Of a stretch of 48,220 nt of DNA, positions 25,290 through 35,300 are shown in pieces. The stretch lies in NCBI GenBank assembly GCA_002715965.1, contig PBAL01000036.1:1-48220 (forward strand). Reading direction: 5' to 3'. The notes under the pieces were generated by a model. It searched no databases. It saw only the letters and a program-made list of their open reading frames with translations, and was not told the DNA's origin. Source of the DNA: Verrucomicrobiales bacterium. Its GTDB lineage: Bacteria; Verrucomicrobiota; Verrucomicrobiia; Limisphaerales; JAYPXF01. A program made the translations under genes and the position numbers. Every line of letters begins with the position of its first letter. Positions within the stretch are counted from its first letter, which is position 1.

Positions 25290-26423
25290 ATGAAGATCAT
25301 CCGCGTTCTCATTCTTACTCTCGCCGTTCTGCACCCCGCCATTGCCGTTGCGCAAGGTGCAAATCGCTCACCACGCCCTCAACTTCAGTTCATCAATGGC
25401 AGCGACCAGCCGATTGAAATCTTTTGGCTGAAGTCCAATGAGGAACGCGTTTCGAATGGAACGGTGAAGCCGGGAGCAAACACGATTATTTCGACGACCA
25501 TCGGCCATCGCTTCGCGGTCGTGGGCAAGCGGGACCAGAAGGAATTCAAGGTGACCAGTGTCGTGCCCGTGCAGGGGTTTCGCTTCGACCCTCCAGATGA
25601 GAAAGGCATTCCAAAGTTCTATACCCAACGGCTAAGCGCCAAGGGCTTTCCGATTGTTGCCTCCGCCAAGGTCAATCCGTATGCGCTGAAGGAGGCGGCT
25701 TATCTCGTGAACATGATGTTGGCCAAACGGCCGGATGTGCGGAAGGCAATGATCCAGAGCGGCGCGCGCTTGAGCATTCTCGCATGGAAAGAATTCACCA
25801 CCGATCAACCCGAGTGGAAGTGGCTGGCGAAACATCCTGTGCCCGGATTTCCCGGCATCTCTCCCCACGACTATCGCGACGCCCGCGCCCGCGGAATGGG
25901 CGGCAGCCGGACCGATCCCTTCTGCTCCTGCGCCGAGGAGAACGTGCTCGGTTACGAAGGTGACCCTTACTCAACTGAAAACATTCTGATCCACGAACTG
26001 GCTCACAACATCCACCTGCGCGGAATGGTGAACGTGGACCCGACCTTCGATCATCGCCTAAAGAAGACATACGATTTCGCAATGAAGGCCGGCCTTTGGA
26101 AGGGCAAGTACGCCGCCGTGAATCATCACGAATACTTCGCCGAGGGCGTACAGAGCTGGTTCGACGACAACCGTGAGGACGATCACGACCACAACCACGT
26201 GAACACCCGCGAGGAACTGGTCGAATACGATCCCGGTCTGGCCGCACTCTGCCGCGAAGTCTTCGGTGATACCGTCCTCAAATACACCAAGCCCGTCACC
26301 CGACTGCACGGTCACCTCGAAGGCTACGATCCCAAGAAGGCTCCGAAGTTCGTTTGGCCGGAACGATTGGAGGAAGCCCGCCAAAAGATTCGCGCTGCCG
26401 CCCGCGCTCGTTCAAAGCGGTGA
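25290..26423 (+). CDS. Exported VHL-beta domain metallopeptidase-like protein
   Basis: Taking ATG 25290 gives a clean signal peptide (MKIIRVLILTLAVLHPAIAVAQ) and a 377-residue protein. Residues about 30-90 match the von Hippel-Lindau beta domain (LQFINGSDQPIEIFWL, GANTIISTTIGHRFAVVG), a small beta-sandwich found in secreted bacterial proteins. The second half has a zinc site HELAHNIHLRG (HExxH) and, about 55 residues later, HHEYFAEGVQSWF, which offers the third ligand, and an acidic, His-rich stretch (DDNREDDHDHNH). It probably cleaves or modifies proteins outside the cell; the substrate is unknown. It stands alone on the plus strand. Confidence 0.78.
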   Translation: MKIIRVLILTLAVLHPAIAVAQGANRSPRPQLQFINGSDQPIEIFWLKSNEERVSNGTVKPGANTIISTTIGHRFAVVGKRDQKEFKVTSVVPVQGFRFDPPDEKGIPKFYTQRLSAKGFPIVASAKVNPYALKEAAYLVNMMLAKRPDVRKAMIQSGARLSILAWKEFTTDQPEWKWLAKHPVPGFPGISPHDYRDARARGMGGSRTDPFCSCAEENVLGYEGDPYSTENILIHELAHNIHLRGMVNVDPTFDHRLKKTYDFAMKAGLWKGKYAAVNHHEYFAEGVQSWFDDNREDDHDHNHVNTREELVEYDPGLAALCREVFGDTVLKYTKPVTRLHGHLEGYDPKKAPKFVWPERLEEARQKIRAAARARSKR

Positions 26424-26830
26424 GGAAACGAGCTATTTGAGGTGGATTCCAACGCCGAGAACGAGGGAAAGGACCAGCAGATTTGCTGTGGTTATTTCGT
26501 AACAGCCCCTACGTAGTCTGGCAATTCTGCCCGTCCTGTTCGGTGTGGTTGCTGCCGCGTGCTCGATCCACTGCGGTGCCTATTGTCTGCGGCAGCGTCA
26601 TGTGCTGTGAATTTGGGCTGACTTCGGCCAGCGTAATCACCTTGCTGTCGCAGAGTAGGTGCGCTGATGGGCGCGAACGTTCAACGAGGAATTGCGCGCA
26701 ACTGGGCCGGCAGGGAAGAGCAGTTTTGAACAGGAGCAAACGGAGGGAGCGGAGAAAAAGACATTTTCTAATTCTGACCGCGGTAAGCTCGGGTGTTGAC
26801 GATCTTTCGGTAAATTGAGAAAGACGGCTT
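26424..26830. other. Gene-free interval
   Basis: I see no convincing gene, hairpin terminator or structured RNA in these 407 bases. The open frames present have random-looking composition. The final 100 bases are purine-rich (GGAGGGAGCGGAGAAAAAG). Confidence 0.5.
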
Positions 26831-29605
26831 ATGCCAGTCGGTAAAAACGTTCTACGTATCATTGCGGTACTCGCGCTGTCGCACACGGTTACCGGGGCGG
26901 AGGACTGGCCGATGTGGCGGAAGAACGCTGGGCGGACGGGAGCGACGTCGGAGGCGTTGCCGAAAGATCTGACGCTCAAGTGGCGACGACAGTTGCCGGT
27001 GGTTTCGGCGGCGTTTCGAAATACTCGCCTACAGTTTGATGCGGGGTATGAACCGGTGGAGGCCAAGGGGCGTTTGCTGCTTGCTTCGTCACGGCACGAT
27101 TGTGTGTCGGCGTTCGACGCGGTGACGGGGCGGGAACTCTGGGTTTATCAGACGGATGGGCCGGTTCGTTTTGCGCCGGCGGTGGCGGGCGAGGCAGTGT
27201 GCTTTGGATCGGATGACGGGTTCTTCTATTGTGTAGATCTGATCTCGGGACAGTTGCGGTGGAAGCACAAGGTCGTGCCGAGCGAGCGGCGCTTGTTGGG
27301 CAATCGCCGGTTGATCTCCGTGTGGCCGGTGCGGGGCGGGCCGGTGGTGGCGGATGGCCGGGTCTATTTCGCGGCCGGAGTCTGGCCGTTTGAAGGAGTG
27401 TTCATCTGCGCGCTGGACATTGCCACTGGGAAGCTGATCTGGCGCAACGAGCGATTGGGATATCTGTTTGGCACCCAACCGCACAAGACGAAGGCGATTG
27501 GAGGACTGGCGCCGCAGGGTTACCTGATCGTGGACGGGAAGGAATTGATCGTGCCGTGCTCGACGGCTTATCCCGGTCGACTGGACCGAGAGACGGGCGA
27601 GTTGATCGAGTTTGAACTGCCCGCGCCGGGCAGGTTGCCGGGTGGGTGGTATGCGTCGTTGGATGAGGAGACGGCCAAGGCCATTCGTCGTGGCAAACTG
27701 ACCTTTGACGATGTCATCAACAGCGAACTGCATGAGGACGAGGTGCGTCATGGCAAGGGTTCGACCGGTGTCAGCCGAATGATTCGTTCGGCGGGGCGGA
27801 CGCTGAAATTTGATGAAGGGTTCGCCGGCGTGAAGGGAACGGTTCATTCCATGATCGTCGCCAATGGACGCCTCTATGTTTCGACACGGGCGGGTGAGAT
27901 TCTGTGTTTTGGTGCGCCGGACGGAGAACCGGTGAAGCATTGGAAGCTGGCAACCAAGGATCTGTCGGCCAATCCGAATTCCATGGCGCTGGCGAAGTCC
28001 CTGATCGCGGCAGCAACCGCTCCCCACGGATACGCGCTGGTCCTGGGCCTTGCTGATGGTTCGCTCACGAAGGCCTTGTTGTTGCAGTCGCAATATCACG
28101 TCATCGCCATCGACGACGATCCGGTGCGGGTCAGGAAACTGCGACGTGAATTGCAGGCAGCCGGGCTCTACGGAACACGCTGTGCCGTCTTGCAACGATC
28201 GCCGGACGCCAGTTCGTTGCCGCCTTATCTCGCCACGCTCATCACGACGGAAAGACCTTTGAAGACAACAGGAAGCGAACTTGCCTTGCGTCCCTACGGC
28301 GGGATTGCCTGGCCCGCTGACAAGGCGTTTGCGGCCGCCGGGTTCGCACGCTCGGAACTCAACGGGCGGCCGCTCCTTCGGCGCGTGGGCGCATTGCCGG
28401 GTTCCGCCCAGTACGAAGGCAACTACGCCCACTGTGAAGACCAGCTCGTGCGCTTTCCCCTCGGCGTGCTCTGGTTCGATGACACGCTGTCGCATTTCAA
28501 ACGATCACCGCAACCGGAGTTTCAGGACGGCATCATGGTGTCCCGACCCAAGGCATGGCAGGCCGAGCGAGTGAAAGGCGACTGGTCGATCGACTATCCG
28601 CTGCGGCGACCGGTCTTGTCCGACATGTATACCGGGCGGATACTGCAGCCGACCGAACAAGCTTCCTTGCGCGCCCGGTTGCCGGACGTCGGGCGGGACA
28701 AGCCGCAACAAAGCTATTACCACGCGCCGCATCAGAAGACCTTGCTGAACCCGAAACCGCCCCTGGTAGGAACACGCATCAATCCGCTCACCGGGCGCGA
28801 GGAGCCGCGCGCGTTTCCCAAGACCTACGGTTGCGACGGCGGAGTCGACTACGGATTCCTCTACACCTTGCGCAGCGGGACCGCGGCGTTCTACGACAAA
28901 TCCCTCGAAAGCGGGACGGTCTTCATCAGCGGACCGCGCAGCGGCTGCTCCAACAGTATCATTCCCTCAGGCGGATTGTTGAACGTCCCGTATTTCTACG
29001 AAGGCTGTACCTGCAGTTATCCGCTCCCGATCGGATTGGCCATGGTCGCCATGCCGGAAACGCACGAACAATGGGCGGCTTGGGGCGAAGATCCGATTGC
29101 CACCAATTCCATTCGCCGCATCGGCCTCAATTTCGGCGCACCCGGCGATCGCAAGACTCGCGCCGGAACCCTCTGGCTCGACCAGCCCTCCGTCGGCGGC
29201 CCATCACCCAAGATCCGTGTCGAGACCATCCCACCATCCCCCGCCTGCCACTACCGCAACAGTCTCTGGATGAAGCCCGGTCAATCCCCACCGTGGATTG
29301 CAGCCTCCACCGTGGAGGGATTGAAAGAGCTGAAACTGCACGACCTCAAACCCGGCCACTACACCGTGCGCCTCCACTTCGCCGAAACCCGCAACGCCAG
29401 GCAAGGCGAACGCCTCCAATCGATCTGGCTGCAAGGCACTCAAGTAATCCAAGACTTCGACATCCACGCCACCGCCCAAGCCCCCATGACCGGACTGGTT
29501 CGTGAAATCAAGACGAAGGTCGAAGACGGAACGCTGCAACTGAAGCTCGTAGCCACCATCGGCCAATCACTAATCAGCGGCATCGAGATTATCGGCGACT
29601 TTTGA
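26831..29605 (+). CDS. Exported PQQ-type beta-propeller protein with methyltransferase-like and malectin-like domains
   Basis: This 924-residue protein starts with a signal peptide (VLRIIAVLALSHTVTGA) and the DWPMWRKNAGRTG sequence typical of bacterial PQQ-propeller proteins. Propeller repeats follow (FDAVTGRELWVYQTDGPV, VDLISGQLRWKHKV, LDIATGKLIWRNE) to about residue 390. Residues about 395-490 look like a Rossmann methyltransferase fold (YALVLGLADGSLTKALL, VIAIDDDPVRVRKLRREL). More propeller-like sequence follows, and the last 100 residues (LKPGHYTVRLHFAETR to SLISGIEI) resemble a malectin carbohydrate-binding domain. An exported methyltransferase without obvious SAM supply is odd, so that domain may be structural. 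The overall role is unknown. Confidence 0.8.
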   Translation: MPVGKNVLRIIAVLALSHTVTGAEDWPMWRKNAGRTGATSEALPKDLTLKWRRQLPVVSAAFRNTRLQFDAGYEPVEAKGRLLLASSRHDCVSAFDAVTGRELWVYQTDGPVRFAPAVAGEAVCFGSDDGFFYCVDLISGQLRWKHKVVPSERRLLGNRRLISVWPVRGGPVVADGRVYFAAGVWPFEGVFICALDIATGKLIWRNERLGYLFGTQPHKTKAIGGLAPQGYLIVDGKELIVPCSTAYPGRLDRETGELIEFELPAPGRLPGGWYASLDEETAKAIRRGKLTFDDVINSELHEDEVRHGKGSTGVSRMIRSAGRTLKFDEGFAGVKGTVHSMIVANGRLYVSTRAGEILCFGAPDGEPVKHWKLATKDLSANPNSMALAKSLIAAATAPHGYALVLGLADGSLTKALLLQSQYHVIAIDDDPVRVRKLRRELQAAGLYGTRCAVLQRSPDASSLPPYLATLITTERPLKTTGSELALRPYGGIAWPADKAFAAAGFARSELNGRPLLRRVGALPGSAQYEGNYAHCEDQLVRFPLGVLWFDDTLSHFKRSPQPEFQDGIMVSRPKAWQAERVKGDWSIDYPLRRPVLSDMYTGRILQPTEQASLRARLPDVGRDKPQQSYYHAPHQKTLLNPKPPLVGTRINPLTGREEPRAFPKTYGCDGGVDYGFLYTLRSGTAAFYDKSLESGTVFISGPRSGCSNSIIPSGGLLNVPYFYEGCTCSYPLPIGLAMVAMPETHEQWAAWGEDPIATNSIRRIGLNFGAPGDRKTRAGTLWLDQPSVGGPSPKIRVETIPPSPACHYRNSLWMKPGQSPPWIAASTVEGLKELKLHDLKPGHYTVRLHFAETRNARQGERLQSIWLQGTQVIQDFDIHATAQAPMTGLVREIKTKVEDGTLQLKLVATIGQSLISGIEIIGDF

Positions 29606-29699
29606 ACCTCCGTTGGCCGAAAGTAGGGCAAGCGAATGGGAGGCAAACGAATCGGGTCCCTGGCCCGTTCCGAAAAAGAAATTCGGTTGCCCTAATTCG

Positions 29700-30760
29700 G
29701 TTGCCAACTTTCATCTGTCCTCCAGAGCGGATCATAACGTGAACCGGACCTGGCATGAACGTGAGTTTGGCAATGGTTGGCAACAGGTCGACGGTCGTGC
29801 CGATGGCATCGATCCTGGTGCCGGCCTTGATCGTTCCCGGCCACCAGGCGACGGTCGGGACGCGCATGTGCCCTTCGTATTTTGGACCGCCTTTGCCGCC
29901 ACGAAGCGGCCCCATGCTCATGCCTCTTGCTCCGCCGTTGTCGGAGGTAAAGAGGACAAGGGTGTTTTTGGCGATGTCGAGTTCGCGAAGCGTGTCAAGG
30001 ACGCAACCGACGCTGGTATCAACTTCCTCGACGTTCGCGCGGTCCACATCGCCTTGGGCTTTCCGGAAGATGTCCGGCCGGGGAATCGGGGGAGATGAAC
30101 GTAGGCATGTGGGATGTAGCAGAAGAACGGCTCGTTCTTGTGCGCCCGGATAAATTTCACGGCTTCGTCCGTGATGGCTTCGCATAACAACGACTGATCC
30201 GCGCCATCCGCCACATAGGCAACTGCTTCGTTCTGGCGAATCACCGGCAACGGTTCGTACGACCCCCGATCTGTGACCGGATTGCCCTTGGGATTGCCGG
30301 GCCACATGACATTGGAATAAGGAATCCCGAAATACTCGTCGAAGCCCTGAGTCAACGGCAGGAAGGGCTTCTGGTCGCCAAGATGCCATTTGTCAATCAG
30401 CCGGTTGCATATCCCTCTTCTTTCAACATCTCCGCGATGGTGATTTCCTTCGGATTCAATCCGCGCTTTTCGCCTGGAAACACAACCTTGCCGTCCATCC
30501 CGATCCGATGCGGGGAGCTGCCCGTCATCAGAGCCGATCGCGACGGCGTGCACGCGGTGTTGGAGACATAGAACTGCCACAACAGATTCCCCTCCTTGGC
30601 CATCCGATCAAGGTGGGGCGTCTGGTTGACCTTGTTTCCGAAGGGGCCGATGTCGCCGTAGCCCATGTCGTCGATGAAGATCAGAACGATGTTGGGCTTC
30701 GGGGCGGCATTAACGACGAAAGCACAAATGGCAAAGAGGACAGCGAGGAGTTTTTTTCAT
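29700..30760 (-). pseudogene. Degraded exported sulfatase
   Basis: Read on the minus strand this is a close relative of the first sulfatase domain of the large fusion protein, including CTPSRSALMTG, KWHLGDQKPF and FTSDNGGARGMSMGPLRGGKGG. At least three frame changes are needed: one extra A in an A7 run right after the start codon (30751-30757), a missing base near 30395 where the GCFGKWHLGD region should be, and a missing C at 30080-30083. The last 120 or so residues, beyond DLLPTIAKL, are gone. It follows the DUF1501 gene, also on the minus strand, so it may once have been the last gene of that operon. Confidence 0.8.
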
Positions 30761-30974
30761 CGGAGCATTTCTGCGTTTGGAGTTGATAGTGGACTTGAAC
30801 GAGAGAGAACAGAGGAAACAGAAGAGCTCCTTTCCAACAGGGAGAGGCGCTTAGCGCTGCAACATGAATAGCCGAGGTTGCAGCCGCGCAGCGGTGAGGC
30901 CACGGTTACCTGCAGATGAAAACGAACGCCACGTGGCTCGCTTGTTCGTTTATTTCCCCTCGGCCTTGGGCTTG

Positions 30975-32369
30975 CTACGCCAGTATGCCTTTCACGACGT
31001 GACCATGAACGTCGGTCAGGCGGAAATCGCGACCTTGGAAGCGGTAGGTGAGCCGTTCGTGGTCGAAACCAAGGAGGTGCAGGAGGGTGGCGTTGAGGTC
31101 GTGGACGTGCACGGGATCCCTGGCAACGTTGAACCCAAAATCATCGGTCTCACCGTAGATGTGTCCTTTCTTGACGCCACCACCGGCGAGCCAGATGGAG
31201 AAGCTCCGGTTGTGATGATCCCGGCCGTCGTTACCACCCTGGACCATGGGAGTGCGGCCAAATTCGCCAGCCCAAATGACGAGCGTGTCGTCGAGCATGC
31301 CGCGGGCTTTGAGGTCTTTGATCAGGGCAGCCGCGGGTTGGTCGGTGTCCTGGGCGTTCTTTTTGACGCCGTTCTTCAGGTTGCCGTGTTGATCCCATAC
31401 TTCATGGAAAAGTTGAACGAAGCGGACGTCGCGTTCCAGCAGGCGTCGGGCGAGCAGGCAGTTGCGGGCGAAGGTGGACTGGCTCTTGTCCTTGATGCCG
31501 TAGAGGTCGAGGACGTGTTGCGGTTCCTGGGACAGATCCATCAACTCCGGCGCGCTGGATTGCAGGCGATAAGCTTGTTCGTAGCTTTGGATGCGCGCGG
31601 CCGTTTCCGGATCGGCGATCTCGTCGAGGGTCATGCGATTGAGACGATTCAAGGTGTCGAGGGATGCCCGTTGTGTTTCGTCGTCAAAGCCATCCGGGTT
31701 GCTCAGGTAAAGAATCGGGTCGCCCTTGCCCCGGAAGGGGACGGAGCTGTAGACGGTTGGCAGAAATCCACAGCCGTAGTTGGACGCACCACCGCTCGTA
31801 CCCTTGGCACTGGTCAAAACAACGTAACCTGGAAGCTCGCTGCTCTGGCTGCCCAGACCGTAGAGCGTCCACGCGCCCAGGCTCGGTCGGCCAAATTGCT
31901 GCGAGCCGGTGTTCATGTAGATCTGCGCGGGAGCGTGGTTGACCGCCTCGGTGTTCATCGTGCGGATGAGGCAGAGTTCGTCGGCAATTGCGGAGGTGTG
32001 AGGAAGCACTTCGCTCAACTCCATGCCGCATTGGCCGTGCTTCTCAAAACTCCACTTGGGTCCGAGCAGCGCGGAGTTGGGGTTGATAAATGCAGATCGG
32101 TAGTCCTTGAGCAGTTCCTTCGGCGGGAGTTGTCCGTTGCGTTTCGTGAGTTCGGGCTTGTGATCGAACAATTCGAGGTGACTCGGCGCGCCGGCCTGAA
32201 AGAGGTAGACAACCCGTTTCACCTTGCTGTTGGAATGTGGGCGCTTGGGCGCGAGCGCATTGCCGGACTCTTTTGCCAAGAGTGAATTCACCGCCAGACC
32301 CGCCATGCCGATTCCGCAGTCGCGGAGAAACCAACGGCGTGACAGAAGAGATCCTAGTTCCTGGTTCAT
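30975..32369 (-). CDS. DUF1501 family protein with Tat-type signal
   Basis: This 464-residue protein of the DUF1501 family is related to the alkaline phosphatase/sulfatase fold. The N-terminus has a twin-arginine signal (SRRWFLRDCGIGMAGLAVNSLLA), so it is probably exported folded. Family marks are VVYLFQAGAPSHLELFDHKP, the MNTEAVNHAPAQIYMNTGS block, VWAGEFGRTPMVQG-x-x-GRDHHN and the C-terminal VHVHDLNATLLHLLGFDHERLTYRFQGRDFRLTDVHG. It lies 5 bases after the DUF1553 gene; this pair is a standard association in Planctomycetota and Verrucomicrobiota. Its biochemical activity is not established. Confidence 0.93.
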   Translation of the reverse strand: MNQELGSLLSRRWFLRDCGIGMAGLAVNSLLAKESGNALAPKRPHSNSKVKRVVYLFQAGAPSHLELFDHKPELTKRNGQLPPKELLKDYRSAFINPNSALLGPKWSFEKHGQCGMELSEVLPHTSAIADELCLIRTMNTEAVNHAPAQIYMNTGSQQFGRPSLGAWTLYGLGSQSSELPGYVVLTSAKGTSGGASNYGCGFLPTVYSSVPFRGKGDPILYLSNPDGFDDETQRASLDTLNRLNRMTLDEIADPETAARIQSYEQAYRLQSSAPELMDLSQEPQHVLDLYGIKDKSQSTFARNCLLARRLLERDVRFVQLFHEVWDQHGNLKNGVKKNAQDTDQPAAALIKDLKARGMLDDTLVIWAGEFGRTPMVQGGNDGRDHHNRSFSIWLAGGGVKKGHIYGETDDFGFNVARDPVHVHDLNATLLHLLGFDHERLTYRFQGRDFRLTDVHGHVVKGILA

Positions 32370-32374
32370 CGTTC

Positions 32375-35300
32375 TTAGTTCTTCGTCAGGGTTTCATCGA
32401 GGTTTAGCAGGACTCGGGAAGCGATGGTCCACGCAGCGACATCTTGCGGGGAAACGCCCTTGGGTAGTTCGGGAATGTCTTCCGGATCCTGAAAGCCGAG
32501 TCTGAACATGTTGATCCAGCCGTTGGCGAGTCGTTTGCGCTGGCCTTTCAGGAAGCGCAGGAGTTCCTCACGTTCGGCGGCCTTGACGCTTCGTCCAGTG
32601 GTGAGGCGATAACCGTAGTCAATCCAGGCTTCATCCCCATGCCCGCCTTCACGAACGATGCGGAGCGCCATGGCTTTGGCTGCTTCCACGAAGATTGGTT
32701 CGTTCAACGAGACCAGAGCTGCCAATGGCGTGTTGGAACGCACCCGCCGGGCACAGGCGAAGTCGGAGTTTGGCGCGTCGAAACTGGACATGACCGGATC
32801 GGGCATGGCGCGTTTGCGAAACATGTAGAGCGAACGACGATGACGTTCGGGAGCTTCTGCAGCTTCCCAGTAGTAAGGCTTGAAAAAATTGTAATCCAAT
32901 AGGCTCTGCGGAACGGGTGGAAAGAAGCTCGCGCCCCCGATCTTCGCGTGAAGCAACCCCGACGCACTGAGCGCGATATCCCGGACGACTTCGGCTTCGG
33001 CGCGGAAGCGGGGACCTCGCGCAAGGAGGTGATTGCGCGGATCTTTTTCGAGGAGCAACGCGGTCGTCTTGGAAGACTGTTGGTAGGTCTGGCTGCTGAC
33101 TATGCGGCGAATGAGATGTTTACGACTCCAATTGTGTTCCATGAAATCAACGGACAGCCAGTCAAGCAGGTCGAGATGTTCCGGTCGTTTTGCCCGCGTG
33201 CCGAAGTCCTCAGCGGTTTCAACGAGACCCGTGCCAAAAATGGCCTGCCAGGTTCGGTTCACTTCCACCCGTGCGCTCAAGGGATTATCCCGCTCGACCA
33301 GCCACCTCGCAAAGTCGAGCCGACTGGCGTTCCCTTTGGTCAAGGCAGGAAGTAGAGCCGGGGTGTGTGGCTTCACGCTGTGCTGGGGCTTGTTCCATGC
33401 GCCCCGATCCAATAGATGCGTCGCTCGGCGCTCGGAAGCAATGGGTTCGGCCAGGTGGAGGACACTGGTCGAAGCTTCAGGAAAACCTTGTTCGAGTCTG
33501 GCGATCTTGTCGTTCAGCGGTTTCAGCTTGGCCACGGTCTTTCGCCAGGCGCGGAATGAGGCCCGGCCTTTTCGAACTCCAATAGTGTGGGCGTGATCGT
33601 GTGGCGCCAGCTTGGGTGACTTGACACCGGTGATCCCGACCCGGAAGCGGCCCAGCTGTTGATTGTCAACACCGCCATCGCCACCGTGATCCACTGTGAT
33701 GCGAACTTTGATCTCGATGTTCGGCGCGAGTTTGACGGGTGAACCCGGACGAACAAGCAGAACGGAATCGGTGTGCCGAAGGACGGGCCCGCGATCGGGG
33801 CGCCAGGCGGTCTTGCCGTTGCCGTCGATGGCGAGCTTGGCCGCGCCGATCGTGCGGTCATCGGATTTGGCTTCCGCTCGGTGGTTCCAGAAGAACTTCT
33901 CAATCGGATGAGTCTTCTCTTCGAAATCCGCCTCGGCGTGAGTGAGGTTCATCTTCGTCCATGCCTGTGACTTGGGAGGCCGGGTAAACACCTCTACCTC
34001 GCTGATGGCGAACAGTCCCCGATAACTACGCCCCGGACCGCCAAAGGGAAGATCCCCGTAACGCAAGGCCTCGATTCGAACTGCACTGAGTGTCGTCGTC
34101 CTCGGCTTGGCGGTGACATACATCTTTCCACGCGTGCTCGGATGGCCGAGGACAATGATGCTCTTGTCAGCGAGTTTCTCCGGGTGATTGAGGCCGCCCT
34201 CCCAGATATGTTCGATTGCGTCGAGATCCTCCCACTGTTGCTCGCGTAATCGCTCCCTCTCCTTCCAGGCATTCAGTTGCTTTTTCCAATCCGGAGTTTC
34301 CCTGCGGATCTGGTCTTCGATGGCGGCAACCTGTTTCTTGATCGAAGTGATCTTGTCCTGCTGTGCCTGGGTATAGACCCATGACTGCGCCTCGTAGGTG
34401 TCGTTCAGGAAGGCGAACATCCCATAGTACTCGTCGTGGGTGATCGGGTCGAATTTGTGGGTGTGGCACTGCGCGCACTGGAGCGTCAGTCCAAGCACGC
34501 CCTTGCCGATGCAATCCATGCGATCGAATATTCCTTCCAGCCGAAACTGCTCGTAAATGATCGCGCCTTCTTCGTTGACCATGCCATTGCGAAGGAATCC
34601 GGTGGCGACCAATTGCTCCTGTGTGCGGTTGGGGATCAGATCGCCGGCAATTTGTTCGATGACAAACTGATCGTAAGGCTGGTCCCTCGCCAGCGAACGG
34701 ATCACCCAGTCGCGCCAGGCCCATTGTTCGCGGGGCATGTCCTTCTCGAAGCCATTTGAATCGGCATACCGGGCAACATCCAACCAGTGGCGCGCCCATT
34801 TTTCCGCATAGGCCTCGGCCTTCAAAAGCCGGTTGGTGAGCTCTTCGACGGCTTGCTTCCAATTCTTTCGGGCATGATTGACAAACGCGTCGACGTCCTT
34901 TGGTGACGGTGGAAGGCCGGTGAGATCAAGATACAATCGTCGGCAAAGCGTTTCGGCTTTGGCGCGCGGCGAGCGCTTCAGGCCTTCCGCCTGGAGACGT
35001 GCGTCGACCACGGCGTCCAGCGATCTGGCCGGAGATTTCTTCGGCGCGATGAAGGCCCAGTGTTGCTGATAGGCCGAGCCTGCGTTGATCCATTCACGAA
35101 CGATCTTCTTCTCAGCCGGTGTCAGTGAAAATTTGGACTCGGGCGGGGGCATTGCTTCATCCGGATCACCGCTATGAATGCGCTTGAGCAGCTCGCCTGA
35201 CTTGATCACTTCCCTTGATCCGGCCGCTGTGTCGAGTCGAAGCCCGGCTTTGCGGGCGTTTTCGTCAGGACCGTGGCATTCGAAACACTTGCCAGAAAGA

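Noticed and set aside
26509..27066. Minus-strand open frame of 185 codons across the PQQ gene start
   Set aside because: Ser/Arg-rich composition, no start signal, and it overlaps the real signal peptide region of the plus-strand gene.
27089..28495. Minus-strand open frame of 468 codons
   Set aside because: Antisense to the PQQ-propeller gene; Arg/His/Gln-rich and without domain features.
30761..30974. Intergenic stretch with GCGCTTAGCGC palindrome and purine-rich runs
   Set aside because: Looks like ordinary repeat-flavoured intergenic DNA; only one copy is visible in this window, so I cannot define an element.
30864..32285. Plus-strand open frame of 473 codons
   Set aside because: Antisense to the DUF1501 gene, whose family motifs are clear.
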